Counted from the first letter of the stretch, positions 25,165 through 34,869 are shown. The stretch: 64,000 nt of DNA from an uncultured Draconibacterium sp. (GCF_963674925.1 NZ_OY771647.1:821501-885500); one strand, 5' to 3'. Notes: generated by a model not told the origin, from the letters alone. Made by a program: numbers and translations.

Positions 25165-27255
25165 TTACAATAATCCACTTCGTTTTAACAGTGCATCAAC
25201 GCTTGGTTCCTGTCCACGGAAACGTTTGTAAAGAATCATCGGGTGCTCAGTTCCACCTTTTTCCAAAATATTCTCGCGGAACGAAGCAGCCACATCTTTG
25301 TTGAACAGGCCTTTTTCTTTAAATACGCTAAATGCATCGGCATCCAGCACTTCGGCCCATTTGTAACCGTAATATCCGGCTGCATAACCACCCGCAAACA
25401 AGTGTCCGAACTGTGTACTCATACAAACACCGTCGATAGCCGGGAAGATCTGCATTTTCTTCCAAGCTGTTTCTTCAAAATCTTTCACATCGCCTTCGAA
25501 AGGTTTTTCAAGCGTGTGCCAGGCCATATCTAAATAACCAAAACTCAACTGGCGAACTGAAAGGTATCCGGCCAAGTAATTTTGCGAATCAACAATTTTC
25601 TGAACCAGCTCGGCCGGAATTGGCTCACCGGTTTCATAATGTTTTGCAAAACGATCGAGGAAGTCTTTTTCAACCGCCCAGTTTTCCATTATCTGCGATG
25701 GAAGCTCAACAAAATCGCGATAAACATTGGTTCCCGACAGGCTTGAATAAGTTGATTTTGCCAGCATTCCGTGCAAGGCGTGGCCAAATTCGTGCATAAA
25801 TGTTTCCACCTCGCTAAAGGTTAACAGTGCCGGTTTGCTTGAAGTTGGGCGGGTAAAGTTCATTACAATGGTGACGTGCGGACGCGAATCAACGCCATTG
25901 TCCATCCACTGACCTTTAAAATCGTTCATCCAGGCACCACCACGTTTCCCGGGACGCGGGTGAAAATCGGTGTAAAATACCGAAAGGAAAGTTCCGTCGG
26001 CATCAAAAACCTCGTATGCAGTCACCTCTTCGTTGTATACCGGAATGTCTTTATTCTCTTTAAAAGTTATGCCGTAAAGTTCGGTTGCCAGGCCAAAAAC
26101 GCCGTCAACAACGCTGCTTAATTCGAAATAAGGCTTTAACATTTCGTCGTTCAGATCGAACTTCTCCACCTTTAGTTTTTCGCTGTAGTAGCTCCAGTCC
26201 CAAGGCATCAAATCGCCTTCGAAACCGTTTTTGCGGGCATATTCTTCAATCTCAGCTTTTTCTTCTTTTGCCACTTTATAAGATGCAGCATACAAATCAT
26301 TAAGTAAACCGTAAACACCATCAGCATTCATTGCCATTCGGCGTTCCAGAACGTAATCGGCATAGTTTTTATAGCCTAACAATTTGGCCATTTCAAGGCG
26401 CAACTCAGCAATACGTTTTACATTCTCCTGGTTATCCAGCTCATCGCCTTTAAACGATTTCGAGCCGTACGCCATATACAATTCTTTACGCAAATCGCGG
26501 TTATCGGCATATTGCAAAACGGGCAGGTAGCTTGGCATCGAAATATCGAAAGTCCAACCTTCCTGATCTTTTTCTCTTGCCTTTCCGGCAGCTGCTTCCA
26601 AAGCACCTTCAGGCAATCCGGCCAACTTACTTTTGTCGGTAATGTTTAACTCGTATTTATTGGTTTCTTTTAATACGTTCTCACCAAAATCGAGGCTTAA
26701 TTTCGACAACTCGGTGCTGTACTCACGGAACTTCTCTTTATCGGCATCCGACAAATTTGCACCGCTACGCACAAAACCAATGTAGTTGTTCTCCAGAAGC
26801 GTTTGTTGCTCAGTGGTTAAATCCAGCTCGTCTTTTTTGTTGTACACGGCTTTTACGCGTTCAAAAAGCACGGGATCTAACGAAATATCGTTCTGAAAAG
26901 CAGTAAGCATTGGCGATACTTCTTGCGCAATGCCTTGCAATTCGTCGTTAGTTTCCGAACTCAGCAGGTTAAAAAATATACCCGATGTACGTGCCAACGA
27001 ACGGCCAACCTCGTCTAAAGCAACGATGGTGTTTTCGAATGTTGGTGCCTCCGGATTATTCTTGATTTTTTCAACCTCGGCCTTGCCCTGTTTTATTCCT
27101 TCCTCGAAAGCCGGCATAAAATGCTCGTTTTTAATCTTATCGAAAGGTGCCGCATTGTGCGGTGTATTAAAATCTCCAAGTAATGGATTTGTTTGTGCTG
27201 TTACCATTCCTAAATTCATTAAAAAGATTGATGCTAATAAATAGATACTCTTCAT
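25165..27255 (-). CDS. dcp: M3-family peptidyl-dipeptidase (Dcp-like), exported
   Basis: About 696 residues from the ATG at 27255 (a GTG lies three codons upstream). Signal peptide ends near VTAQ. The M3 zinc motif is HEFGH (His488, Glu489, His492) followed by the LPSQIMENW segment that supplies the third ligand. FYTDFHPRPGKRGGAWM and QFGHLFAGGYAAGYYGYKW are family hallmarks of the Dcp/oligopeptidase A group. It removes dipeptides from the C-terminus of peptides, here in the periplasm. Single gene with its own terminator. Confidence 0.93.
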   Translation of the reverse strand: MKSIYLLASIFLMNLGMVTAQTNPLLGDFNTPHNAAPFDKIKNEHFMPAFEEGIKQGKAEVEKIKNNPEAPTFENTIVALDEVGRSLARTSGIFFNLLSSETNDELQGIAQEVSPMLTAFQNDISLDPVLFERVKAVYNKKDELDLTTEQQTLLENNYIGFVRSGANLSDADKEKFREYSTELSKLSLDFGENVLKETNKYELNITDKSKLAGLPEGALEAAAGKAREKDQEGWTFDISMPSYLPVLQYADNRDLRKELYMAYGSKSFKGDELDNQENVKRIAELRLEMAKLLGYKNYADYVLERRMAMNADGVYGLLNDLYAASYKVAKEEKAEIEEYARKNGFEGDLMPWDWSYYSEKLKVEKFDLNDEMLKPYFELSSVVDGVFGLATELYGITFKENKDIPVYNEEVTAYEVFDADGTFLSVFYTDFHPRPGKRGGAWMNDFKGQWMDNGVDSRPHVTIVMNFTRPTSSKPALLTFSEVETFMHEFGHALHGMLAKSTYSSLSGTNVYRDFVELPSQIMENWAVEKDFLDRFAKHYETGEPIPAELVQKIVDSQNYLAGYLSVRQLSFGYLDMAWHTLEKPFEGDVKDFEETAWKKMQIFPAIDGVCMSTQFGHLFAGGYAAGYYGYKWAEVLDADAFSVFKEKGLFNKDVAASFRENILEKGGTEHPMILYKRFRGQEPSVDALLKRSGLL

Positions 27256-27394
27256 TTTTCTCACAATTAAATATTATTCTGACTAGTCTTCAGAAAGTTT
27301 AAAGGATTACAAAAAAAGAGCGGAAATTGTTTAAAAAGAATGATTTATTTCATTCTCATATAGTGAATAAAACTCCTGCATATAAGTTAATGGA

Positions 27395-28009
27395 CTAATT
27401 ATTTTTACGTTTCTTTTTTGTCTTCTTCTTTTCAACCGACCAGCCAAATTTGCCAATTCGTTTTCCCATGCCGAAATAGTGGCCATGACTGTAAACCAAA
27501 GGATTGGCTTTCGAAAAACTGAAAGCCTGTTCTTCATTCATATAAGTATCGTCGACCGAAACGCTCACTACCTCTGAAATAAACATGTGGTGCGAGCCCA
27601 GCTCAACAATATCTTTTACGCGGCACTCGATATTTACCGGTGATTCCTCGATAATGGGCGCTTTAACCATTTTGGCGGGTGCAGGAGTCAGGTTCATTTC
27701 TTTCCATTTGTTGTACTTGCGACCCGAGCGGCAACCACACCAGTCGGTTGCTTTTGCCAGTTTTTCGGTGGTGAGGTTGATAACAAATTCGCTGGTGCGC
27801 TTAATAATGTCGTATGAATGACGCCCCGGACGAACCGAAATATAACACATGGGTGGGTCGCTGTTGATGGTGCCGGTCCAGGCAATGGTTATAATGTTGT
27901 ATTCTTCAGGATTTTCGCCACAACTTACCATTACTGCAGGCAAGGGATAAACAATTGTTCCGGGTTTCCAGTACGTTCGTGCCATATTCTTTTGTTTTTC
28001 TAGTTTCAT
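27395..28009 (-). CDS. Flavin reductase-like / FMN-binding split-barrel protein
   Basis: Up to 204 residues; the start could be the ATG at 28009 or the better-looking MARTYWKPG at 27985. The flavin reductase domain pattern is present: VYPLPAVMVSCG, NIITIAWTGTINSDPPMCYISVRPGRHSYDIIKRTSEFVINL, and later NIECRVKDIVELGSHHMFISEVVSV. Such proteins bind FMN and reduce flavins or act as oxidoreductases. The C-terminal tail is very Lys/Arg-rich (VEKKKTKKKRKNN). Monocistronic, partner not evident. Confidence 0.85.
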   Translation of the reverse strand: MKLEKQKNMARTYWKPGTIVYPLPAVMVSCGENPEEYNIITIAWTGTINSDPPMCYISVRPGRHSYDIIKRTSEFVINLTTEKLAKATDWCGCRSGRKYNKWKEMNLTPAPAKMVKAPIIEESPVNIECRVKDIVELGSHHMFISEVVSVSVDDTYMNEEQAFSFSKANPLVYSHGHYFGMGKRIGKFGWSVEKKKTKKKRKNN

Positions 28010-28145
28010 TCAAAGATAGGAAATACAGGGCTTCTGCAATAATAAAGCCGGCGCAACCTTTTTTCAATTTCAATCATCTATTTGAAAACAACCTCTAAGG
28101 ATTGAAAATCCAAGGGTTAAGAGACGAATGAAATTCGCAATAAAA

Positions 28146-28220
28146 CCACAGAGTCACAAAGGACACAAAGAGAAATACTGAAATTATTTGTTCAACTTTG
28201 TGTCTTGGTGTTCTTAGTGG
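28146..28220. repeat. Imperfect inverted repeat of the CCAC...CACAAAG type
   Basis: CCACAGAGTCACAAAGG-type arm (28146-28170) and its imperfect complement CTTTGTGTCTTGG...TTAGTGG (28196-28220) flank a 25-base centre. The arms are alike but not perfect. It lies in the 310-base gap between the flavin reductase and the lipoprotein gene, which otherwise holds nothing recognisable. Such ACAAAG-rich palindromes occur as dispersed intergenic repeats in many genomes; copy number here is unknown. Confidence 0.55.
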
Positions 28221-28318
28221 TTAGGAGTTTCAGAAGTACGATTATACTAACGAAAGTTGCTGCAATAATCCCGAAATTTCGGAGTAAGATTTTAACCATT
28301 AATTTGAAAAACAAAGGC

Positions 28319-28753
28319 ATGAAAAAACTACTTCTCCTGTTTCTTTTACTCTCTCTTTTCTCGTGTAACGACGATCCCGACAATCCTGCTATTCTTATTG
28401 AATATGGAACAGAATGCGGATGGGGACTTGGCGAAATTATAAGCATTAGCGAGAATAAAATCGATTATAGCAAATCACATATGGGAGTGGAAGGCCCGGA
28501 AATAGAATCAAAAAACAGATCGATAAGCGCTGCAGAATGGGACGAACTATCCAATTTATATGACTATGGTTTCTTCCAAACGCTGGACTACAACTCTATG
28601 AATGTCAGCTTTGATGGCTGCGACGAGATTATTCGAATAAGCAATCTCGACAATCAACATGAAATCCGCTATGATCCATCAACAGAAATTGAGGGTTTGG
28701 AATCGTTTCAGGAACGATTGAATGAGCTTCTTATCGAAATGCGCGAATATTAA
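28319..28753 (+). CDS. Small predicted lipoprotein of unknown function
   Basis: 144 residues from the ATG at 28319, which begins a clear lipoprotein signal (MKKLLLLFLLLSLFSC). A longer frame upstream runs through the intergenic repeat and is not used. The mature part has Cys in TECGWGLGEI and in SFDGCDEIIRI, which could pair. No family recognised; its shape (a short acidic beta-rich domain) is common among Bacteroidota lipoproteins. It is immediately followed by the 41-bp tandem array. Confidence 0.7.
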   Translation: MKKLLLLFLLLSLFSCNDDPDNPAILIEYGTECGWGLGEIISISENKIDYSKSHMGVEGPEIESKNRSISAAEWDELSNLYDYGFFQTLDYNSMNVSFDGCDEIIRISNLDNQHEIRYDPSTEIEGLESFQERLNELLIEMREY

Positions 28754-28754
28754 T

Positions 28755-29003
28755 CGTTTCCCCGTTCGCAACTTTTGGCAATTGTTATGATGACATTGCT
28801 CCCTTTATTAGTCTTTCCTCCAACGTCATGGTGACATTCCTTCTCCGATGCATCTTTCTTCAAACCTCATATTGACGTTGCTTCCCCTACCAATAGTTTT
28901 CCAAATGTCAACTTGATATTACTTCCCCTAAAGGTTTTTCACCAAATGTACTGAGGACATTGCTTCATCTAGCGGTTTTCTGAAGATTGTAGTGAGTATG
29001 ATA
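28755..29003. repeat. Degenerate tandem repeat with 41-base period, about six units
   Basis: The gap between the lipoprotein gene and ispG consists of units beginning at 28779, 28821, 28862, 28903, 28944 and a partial one at 28985, preceded by a partial unit from about 28755. The first unit is 42 bases, the next four 41. Neighbouring units share about 24-27 of 41 positions. The most constant part is TGAcaTTgCTTCcCCTA. The period is not a multiple of three and there is no open frame, so it is non-coding. There is no constant repeat plus variable spacer, so it is not a CRISPR. Confidence 0.75.
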
Positions 29004-29072
29004 CCCATAAAATGAAAAAGGACCCGATCATTAAAAATCGAATCCTTCCTCACTATATTATAAATGTAAACA

Positions 29073-30932
29073 TTAATCTTCAGGATCTTTCCAGTCGCCA
29101 TTCTCGCGAATCAGCTGCTCCAGTTCTTCCACCGCATTTTCGTAAGGAATATGGCGTTTAATGGGCTTCAAACCTTTATACAGGTTTACCTTGTTATTGC
29201 CGGCTCCAACGAAACCATAATCCACATCGCCCATCTCGCCGGGACCGTTTACCACACAACCCATAATACCAATTTTCAGGTGGTCGAGATGTTTAAAATG
29301 TGCTTTTACAGCGCGGGTGGTTTCCTGTAGGTTAAACAGGGTTCGTCCGCAACCGGGACACGAAACAAATTCGGTTTTGGTAACACGCATGCGGCTGGCC
29401 TGCAGTATGCCAAAACTCAAGTCTTTCAACTCGGTGAAAGTAATATTTTCGTTGTCGTTCGAAAGGCAAATTCCATCGCCGTAACCATCAATAAGCAAAC
29501 CTCCAAGATCGGCCGAAGCAGTGATCTGTAGATCATCCAAACGACTTTCGTTGTAGCGGCGGTAAAGTATAACAGGCACTTTCCAAATGTGGGTTTCAAG
29601 CGACATAAAGAATGCTCTCAACTCAGCCATCGGATTAGCGTTGTAACTTTCAAGAATCAATACCGTTTTCCGGGTCTGCTTCAATTTCATGATGATCTCG
29701 GGGTGCATATCCATAAATCGGTCGAATTCCGCTTTGTTGGTACGAATAAATTTCATTCGTCCCCAGCGGGTACTTTCAAACAAGTACTCCTCAAGCGTAA
29801 TTACCGGATATTCTTCGCCTTGTATATCGAGTATTTTATTTCCCGAAATAAAGTAGTCAGGAACCAGTTTCCCACGGATCGGGATCATTTCGCGTAAGCT
29901 TCTGTCGCCCAAATCGGCAATTACCACCGGAAGTTCTTTTCCTCCCATGTTCAGTACCGGGCGGGTATCGCGGCGCTCGTATTCAAACGGGTTGGTTTGT
30001 GCGATCATTGGTGCCGAAATCGGCTCGTGATTCTGGTAACGTTTAAAATGATTTACCAGTTTCAGGGCCACCGGAATTTCGTTTTTCGGTGCTTCGGTTA
30101 ACGAAATGCGCACGGTGTCGCCAATTCCATCACTCAACAAAGCTCCAACTCCAACGGCAGATTTTATACGTCCGTCTTCGCCTTCGCCGGCCTCGGTAAC
30201 TCCCAAATGAATGGGGAATTTCATATTCTCGAGGCGCATTTTAAAGTTCAGCAAACGAACGGTGTAAACCATTACGCGTGTATTGCTCGACTTAATCGAC
30301 ACCACAACGTTGTTAAAATCTTCCTTCTTACAAATGCGCAGAAATTCCATCACCGATTCGGCAATTCCTGCCGGAGTATCGCCATAGCGGCTCATTACCC
30401 TGTCGGAAAGCGATCCGTGATTGGCACCAATTCGCATAGCGGTTTTGGTTTCTTTCAGCATTTTTATAAACGGTACAAACTGCTTTTCAATAATATCAAG
30501 CTCTTGTTTGTATTCTTCGTCGGTGTAGATTTTATTTTTAAACTGTGCACGTTTATCATAGAAATTTCCCGGATTGATACGCACTTTCGATACGTACTGA
30601 GCAGCAACTTCTGCCAGTTTCGGATTGAAATGTATATCAGCAATTAAAGGTGTATTATACCCTCTGTCGACCAATTCCTTCTTGATAACCTTAAGGCTTT
30701 CCGCATCCGACATGCCTTTTACAGTTACCCGAACATAGTCGGCTCCGGCCTTTACCACACGAATTACCTGCTCAACGGTAGCCTCGGTATCCGTAGTATT
30801 GGTATCGGTCATTGTTTGAATCCGGATAGGCTGATTACTACCAACGGGAACTCCTCCAATGTTCACTTCTATTGTTTCTTGACGTTGATAGCGGGTTAAA
30901 TCTTTAATATAGTTGAAATTACGATCCTTCAT
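29073..30932 (-). CDS. ispG: 4-hydroxy-3-methylbut-2-enyl diphosphate synthase, large type
   Basis: 619 residues from the ATG at 30932. IspG makes HMBPP from MEcPP in the methylerythritol phosphate pathway. The N-terminal TIM barrel (GSNQPIRIQTMTDTNTTD, VRVTVKGMSDAESL, RIGANHGSLSDRVMSRYG) and the C-terminal 4Fe-4S domain (SCPGCGRTL, MGCVVNGPGE) are both complete. It is about 240 residues longer than the E. coli enzyme because of a middle domain, as in Chlamydia, plants and Bacteroidota. Divergent from gldA. Confidence 0.96.
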   Translation of the reverse strand: MKDRNFNYIKDLTRYQRQETIEVNIGGVPVGSNQPIRIQTMTDTNTTDTEATVEQVIRVVKAGADYVRVTVKGMSDAESLKVIKKELVDRGYNTPLIADIHFNPKLAEVAAQYVSKVRINPGNFYDKRAQFKNKIYTDEEYKQELDIIEKQFVPFIKMLKETKTAMRIGANHGSLSDRVMSRYGDTPAGIAESVMEFLRICKKEDFNNVVVSIKSSNTRVMVYTVRLLNFKMRLENMKFPIHLGVTEAGEGEDGRIKSAVGVGALLSDGIGDTVRISLTEAPKNEIPVALKLVNHFKRYQNHEPISAPMIAQTNPFEYERRDTRPVLNMGGKELPVVIADLGDRSLREMIPIRGKLVPDYFISGNKILDIQGEEYPVITLEEYLFESTRWGRMKFIRTNKAEFDRFMDMHPEIIMKLKQTRKTVLILESYNANPMAELRAFFMSLETHIWKVPVILYRRYNESRLDDLQITASADLGGLLIDGYGDGICLSNDNENITFTELKDLSFGILQASRMRVTKTEFVSCPGCGRTLFNLQETTRAVKAHFKHLDHLKIGIMGCVVNGPGEMGDVDYGFVGAGNNKVNLYKGLKPIKRHIPYENAVEELEQLIRENGDWKDPED

Positions 30933-30956
30933 CAATTAATCTGTTAAGCTGAACTG

Positions 30957-31003
30957 CAAATTTAAAGTAATGCTTCTAAAATAAAAAGAATCCTCTATTT
31001 TTG
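30957..31003. promoter_or_regulatory. Divergent -7 boxes of ispG and gldA
   Basis: On the minus strand TAAATTTG (30957-30964) precedes ispG; on the plus strand TATTTTTG (30996-31003) precedes gldA by 18 bases. Both fit the Bacteroidota TAnnTTTG box. The second places transcription start after the TTG at 31001, which is why the gldA start is set at 31022. Confidence 0.45.
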
Positions 31004-31021
31004 TTTTTGCATTCTTTAATT

Positions 31022-31936
31022 ATGATTGTTGAAACAAGGAATATCACAAAATTGTTTGGGAAACAGAAAGCACTCGATTCGATTAGTTTTACTGTAAACA
31101 AAGGCGAACTGGTTGGTTTTCTGGGACCTAACGGAGCCGGCAAATCTACTACCATGAAAATTATTACCGGTTATCTTCCGCAAGATGAAGGTGATATTTT
31201 GATTGACGGACAAAAGATTTCGGGGCAAAACCTCGAATACAAGAAGCAAATTGGCTACTTACCCGAGCATAATCCGCTTTATACCGACCTTTATGTGAAG
31301 GAATTTCTGGAGATAACCGCCGGTTTTTACCACCTGAAGAATAAAAAACAACGTATTGCAGAAATGATCGAGCTCACGGGCCTGGGAATTGAGCAGCACA
31401 AAAAGATACGTGCCCTTTCGAAAGGTTACCGCCAGCGTGTGGGTTTGGCACAGGCTTTAATTCACGATCCGTCGATATTGATTTTGGATGAACCTACAAC
31501 CGGCCTCGATCCGAACCAGCTGGAAGAAATCAGGACACTGATCCGAGAGATCAGCAAAGAGAAAACGGTTATTCTGTCGTCGCACATCATGCAGGAAGTG
31601 GAAGCGGTGTGCAACCGCGTGTTGATAATCAACAAGGGAAAGATTGTTGCCGATGGCGATATCAATGATGTAAAAGCCGGAATTAATATCCAGAATCAAG
31701 TTGTGGTTGCCGGATTTAAAGAAAATGTTTCGGAAGATCAGCTTTTACAAATCCTCGGTGTTAGCAGCGTTGCCAAAAATGAGTTGGGTTGGGAAATTGA
31801 AGCAAAAAATGAAGCCGACATACGGCAGCACATTTTTCAGTTTGCCGTTGCTAATAAACTAACACTGCTTACGCTTTTTGAAAAGCAACAAAATCTTGAG
31901 AATGTTTTTCATCAGCTCACCCAAAATCAGACTTGA
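31022..31936 (+). CDS. gldA: GldA-like ABC transporter ATP-binding protein
   Basis: 304 residues from the ATG at 31022. Walker A GPNGAGKST, Q-loop area IGYLPEHNPLYTDLYVKEFL, signature LSKGYRQRVGLAQAL, Walker B LILDEPTTGLDPNQL and switch His in LSSHIMQEVEAV match GldA of gliding Bacteroidota closely. GldA acts with GldF and GldG in F. johnsoniae gliding. Here gldFG are not downstream; the next gene is a glycosyltransferase only 10 bases away, so the partner permease must be elsewhere or the protein serves a different transporter. Confidence 0.82.
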   Translation: MIVETRNITKLFGKQKALDSISFTVNKGELVGFLGPNGAGKSTTMKIITGYLPQDEGDILIDGQKISGQNLEYKKQIGYLPEHNPLYTDLYVKEFLEITAGFYHLKNKKQRIAEMIELTGLGIEQHKKIRALSKGYRQRVGLAQALIHDPSILILDEPTTGLDPNQLEEIRTLIREISKEKTVILSSHIMQEVEAVCNRVLIINKGKIVADGDINDVKAGINIQNQVVVAGFKENVSEDQLLQILGVSSVAKNELGWEIEAKNEADIRQHIFQFAVANKLTLLTLFEKQQNLENVFHQLTQNQT

Positions 31937-31946
31937 GATCAGAGTA

Positions 31947-32954
31947 ATGAGTAGTGAGACAAATCCCAAAGTGTCTGTTATTCTCCCGTTTTACAATGCT
32001 GAAAAGACATTGAAGACCGCAGCTGAAAGCATTTTAAATCAAACATTCCACGGTATTGAATTGCTGCTGATCAATAACAATTCAACAGATGCAAGCCTGA
32101 AAATTGTCAGTGCGCTGGCCAAAACAGACAAACGTATCCGACTGCTTAACGAAACCACAACAGGAGTCGCCAATGCCATGAACTGCGGATTAAAAAACGC
32201 CCGTGGCCGGTTTATTTCCCGCATGGATGCTGATGATGTTGCCCATCCGGAAAAACTACAAAAACAATACAACTACCTCGAAAATAATCCATCAATTGAT
32301 TTTTTGGGCAGCGAAGTTGAATATGTTCCGCACATCGCAGAAAATAAAGGCTTCCGAAGATTTGTAGATTGGGCAAACTCGTTTCACACGCCTGAAGAAA
32401 TTGCTTTGAAACAGTTTATTGAGATTCCGGTAATTAACCCAACGATCTTTTTTCGTCGCGAGCTATATGAAAAGTATGGGGGCTGCCGCGACGGCAATTT
32501 CCCCGAAGACTACGAAATGCAACTGCGCTACCTGAGCCAAGGAGCCCAAATGGCTAAACTACCCGAAAAGCTGCTGGAGTGGCACGACTACTCCACTCGC
32601 CTAACCCGCACCGATGAGCGATATTCGACCGAAGCTTTTTTTCAGACCAAAGCCTTTTATTTTAAACAGTGGTCGGAGCAACACAATCCGTTTCACCCCA
32701 ATATTTGGATATGGGGAGCCGGCCGTAAAACCCGCCAACGAAGTGCTTTTCTTCAAGAACAGGGGCTGAATATTGAGGGGTATATCGACATAAAAAAAAC
32801 AAAACCCGATGCCATTTTCTACCAGGACCTTCCCCAATCCGGGCAGCTGTTTATTGTGTCGATGGTAACAAATGCCGGTGCCGGAGAAAAAATCAGGGAG
32901 TTTTTAATTCAACGCAATTATGCAGAAGGAAAGGATTTTATCCTGATGGGATAG
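31947..32954 (+). CDS. Family 2 glycosyltransferase with C-terminal Rossmann-like extension
   Basis: 335 residues from the ATG at 31947; a longer frame would overlap gldA. The GT2 fold is clear: KVSVILPFYNAEKTLKTA, ESILNQTFHGIELLLINNNSTD, and DxD motif in ISRMDADD. The acceptor side has FPEDYEMQLRYL. From about residue 250 there is an extra domain starting WIWGAGRKTRQR, resembling a nucleotide-binding glycine loop. It transfers a sugar, probably to a cell-surface glycan; donor and acceptor unknown. Ten bases after gldA, likely co-transcribed. Confidence 0.88.
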   Translation: MSSETNPKVSVILPFYNAEKTLKTAAESILNQTFHGIELLLINNNSTDASLKIVSALAKTDKRIRLLNETTTGVANAMNCGLKNARGRFISRMDADDVAHPEKLQKQYNYLENNPSIDFLGSEVEYVPHIAENKGFRRFVDWANSFHTPEEIALKQFIEIPVINPTIFFRRELYEKYGGCRDGNFPEDYEMQLRYLSQGAQMAKLPEKLLEWHDYSTRLTRTDERYSTEAFFQTKAFYFKQWSEQHNPFHPNIWIWGAGRKTRQRSAFLQEQGLNIEGYIDIKKTKPDAIFYQDLPQSGQLFIVSMVTNAGAGEKIREFLIQRNYAEGKDFILMG

Positions 32955-33066
32955 TAAGGTATGCCGATAAATGTAGAATATTCCCTAAATTCAGCACTTC
33001 ATCGGAAAAAGCTGAATTACCAAATGATAACACTGTTTATTTGACCAAAATTAAAATCATCTAATT

Positions 33067-34869
33067 ATGAAACAGTTGTTATTTTTTCTGATAGTCATTT
33101 TTGTTGCGCACAATCCATCAAAAGCACAACCAAGCAACAGTCCTTTCGAAGGAACTACCTGGAATGTAATCCGGGAAAGATTATTTAACGGCGAAAATGC
33201 ACAGGCTTATCGCTTTGAAGATGATATCCGTTTTCAGTTAGTCGGAGCAGAAACTCATCAGGATTCGGCCATTGTTACGCAATTGATTGACGAATTAAAC
33301 GAACTGTTTGAAACCGTTCAAATAAAAATGGTAGACACCGAACCCAACTTCAAACTAACCATAACACAGGAAGCTGGAGGCCAATCAGTCAATTCCATAC
33401 AGTTAACTTCAGGTTACAGTATAATATCGGTAAATCTGGAACTTGGAATTTCAGGAGCTTTGAGCGATAAAGAATCAGTAAAACAAATTTATTACCATAC
33501 CATTCGCCAATTCACAAAGCTTTCCGCACCGCAGTCTGGAAGCTCCGTTTACGGCGGTATTTTTGATTCACCAGCAGCCTCTGATGCTGAATTTAAGGAA
33601 ATAGATAAAGATCTTCTTAAGAAGCTATATTCTCCCGATTTCCATAAGAATCTTAAAGAAAGCACGGTTAGAAAACACGGCCATCAACAATATTTAGATT
33701 TGAGGTACCACAATCTGATTAAATACTTGTCGTACTCATTTAAAGCAATTTTAATACTATTTGGATTCCTTTTTTTCCTTTCTAAAGAACCTAAAAGAAA
33801 ACAAAATCCCGGTTTACTTTTGTATATAAAACAAAGGACAATAATCCTGTTAATACTTCCTTTTATCTACTCGTTCATCACAACAACCGGCGATCTTTCA
33901 TCCTTATTGATAGCCAGTCCGGCTTCTTTTGCAATCAACTTTCTGGCAACAACTATTTACGCAGTGCTGGTGCTCATTATTATCTATTATTCCGAGCCTT
34001 TTTTTCTGAAAAAGATAAATAGTTTTGCAGGAAAACAGGCTTTCATATTTCTAAGTACAAATTTTGCAGCCTTTATTGTTCCTTCGTTAACGATCTTTCC
34101 TTTTTTTATGTTATCAGGCAAACTAATGTATTCTGGGTTTAATCCTGTTTCTTTCTGGTCGCAAGGTTCACAGACATTTACAATTGTTTTTGTGGCGGCA
34201 TTAAGGGTGTTCTACAATTTCATTCAATATCGCACTCAAAGCATGGTAAATGAAAAAGACGTTGAATTGGCCAAAATGAAAGAGCTAAAAAACCAGGCCG
34301 AGTTAAATGCGCTGCATTCGCGAATCAACCCGCACTTTTTATACAACTCTTTGAATTCAATTGCCAGCCTGGCTCACACCGATGCCGACAAAACCGAGAA
34401 CATGGCCACCGGACTTTCCGATTTGTTCAGGTACTCGATCAACAAAGAAAACAAAACCTATGTGTCGGTTGCCGAAGAACTGGAAATGGTAAAAAAATAT
34501 CTTGAAATAGAAAAAACGCGTTTTGGCGACCGGCTGACATACGAAATAAATGCTGAAGAAAGTGCCATGGAAAAACAAATTCCAAAATTCCTGATTCAAC
34601 CACTGGTAGAAAATGCGGTAAAACACGGGCTTTCGAAAATGAAAGGCACGGGGAAAATCAGGGTGGAAGTTAAACAACTGGAAAAAGATATGTCAATTTC
34701 TATTTTTGACAACGGCCCCGATTTCCCGGATGAACCGGTTAGTGGTTACGGCCTGCAAAACCTGCACGATAAGCTCGATATAATTTATGGAAAGCAGGCG
34801 CTTATTAACTGGGAAAACGGTGCACACAAAAATTTTACTATTATGCTGAAAAATCAGTTTGAATTATGA
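33067..34869 (+). CDS. LytS-type sensor histidine kinase
   Basis: 600 residues. Signal peptide or first helix, a periplasmic domain of ~200 residues of unknown type, then about five membrane helices (residues ~220-385), a short coiled linker, the His_kinase box with phospho-His in LHSRINPHFLYNSLNS (~420), and an HATPase domain (LVENAVKHGLSK, FDNGPDF, GYGLQN). It phosphorylates the response regulator encoded next, whose ATG overlaps its stop (ATGA). The stimulus is not evident. Confidence 0.92.
   Translation: MKQLLFFLIVIFVAHNPSKAQPSNSPFEGTTWNVIRERLFNGENAQAYRFEDDIRFQLVGAETHQDSAIVTQLIDELNELFETVQIKMVDTEPNFKLTITQEAGGQSVNSIQLTSGYSIISVNLELGISGALSDKESVKQIYYHTIRQFTKLSAPQSGSSVYGGIFDSPAASDAEFKEIDKDLLKKLYSPDFHKNLKESTVRKHGHQQYLDLRYHNLIKYLSYSFKAILILFGFLFFLSKEPKRKQNPGLLLYIKQRTIILLILPFIYSFITTTGDLSSLLIASPASFAINFLATTIYAVLVLIIIYYSEPFFLKKINSFAGKQAFIFLSTNFAAFIVPSLTIFPFFMLSGKLMYSGFNPVSFWSQGSQTFTIVFVAALRVFYNFIQYRTQSMVNEKDVELAKMKELKNQAELNALHSRINPHFLYNSLNSIASLAHTDADKTENMATGLSDLFRYSINKENKTYVSVAEELEMVKKYLEIEKTRFGDRLTYEINAEESAMEKQIPKFLIQPLVENAVKHGLSKMKGTGKIRVEVKQLEKDMSISIFDNGPDFPDEPVSGYGLQNLHDKLDIIYGKQALINWENGAHKNFTIMLKNQFEL

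Noticed and set aside
28755..29003. CRISPR-like array at the 41-base repeats
   Set aside because: Units are contiguous and diverged along their whole length; there is no constant repeat with unique spacers and no cas gene in the window.
30207..30647. 146-codon plus-strand frame opposite ispG
   Set aside because: Antisense shadow of a strongly conserved gene.
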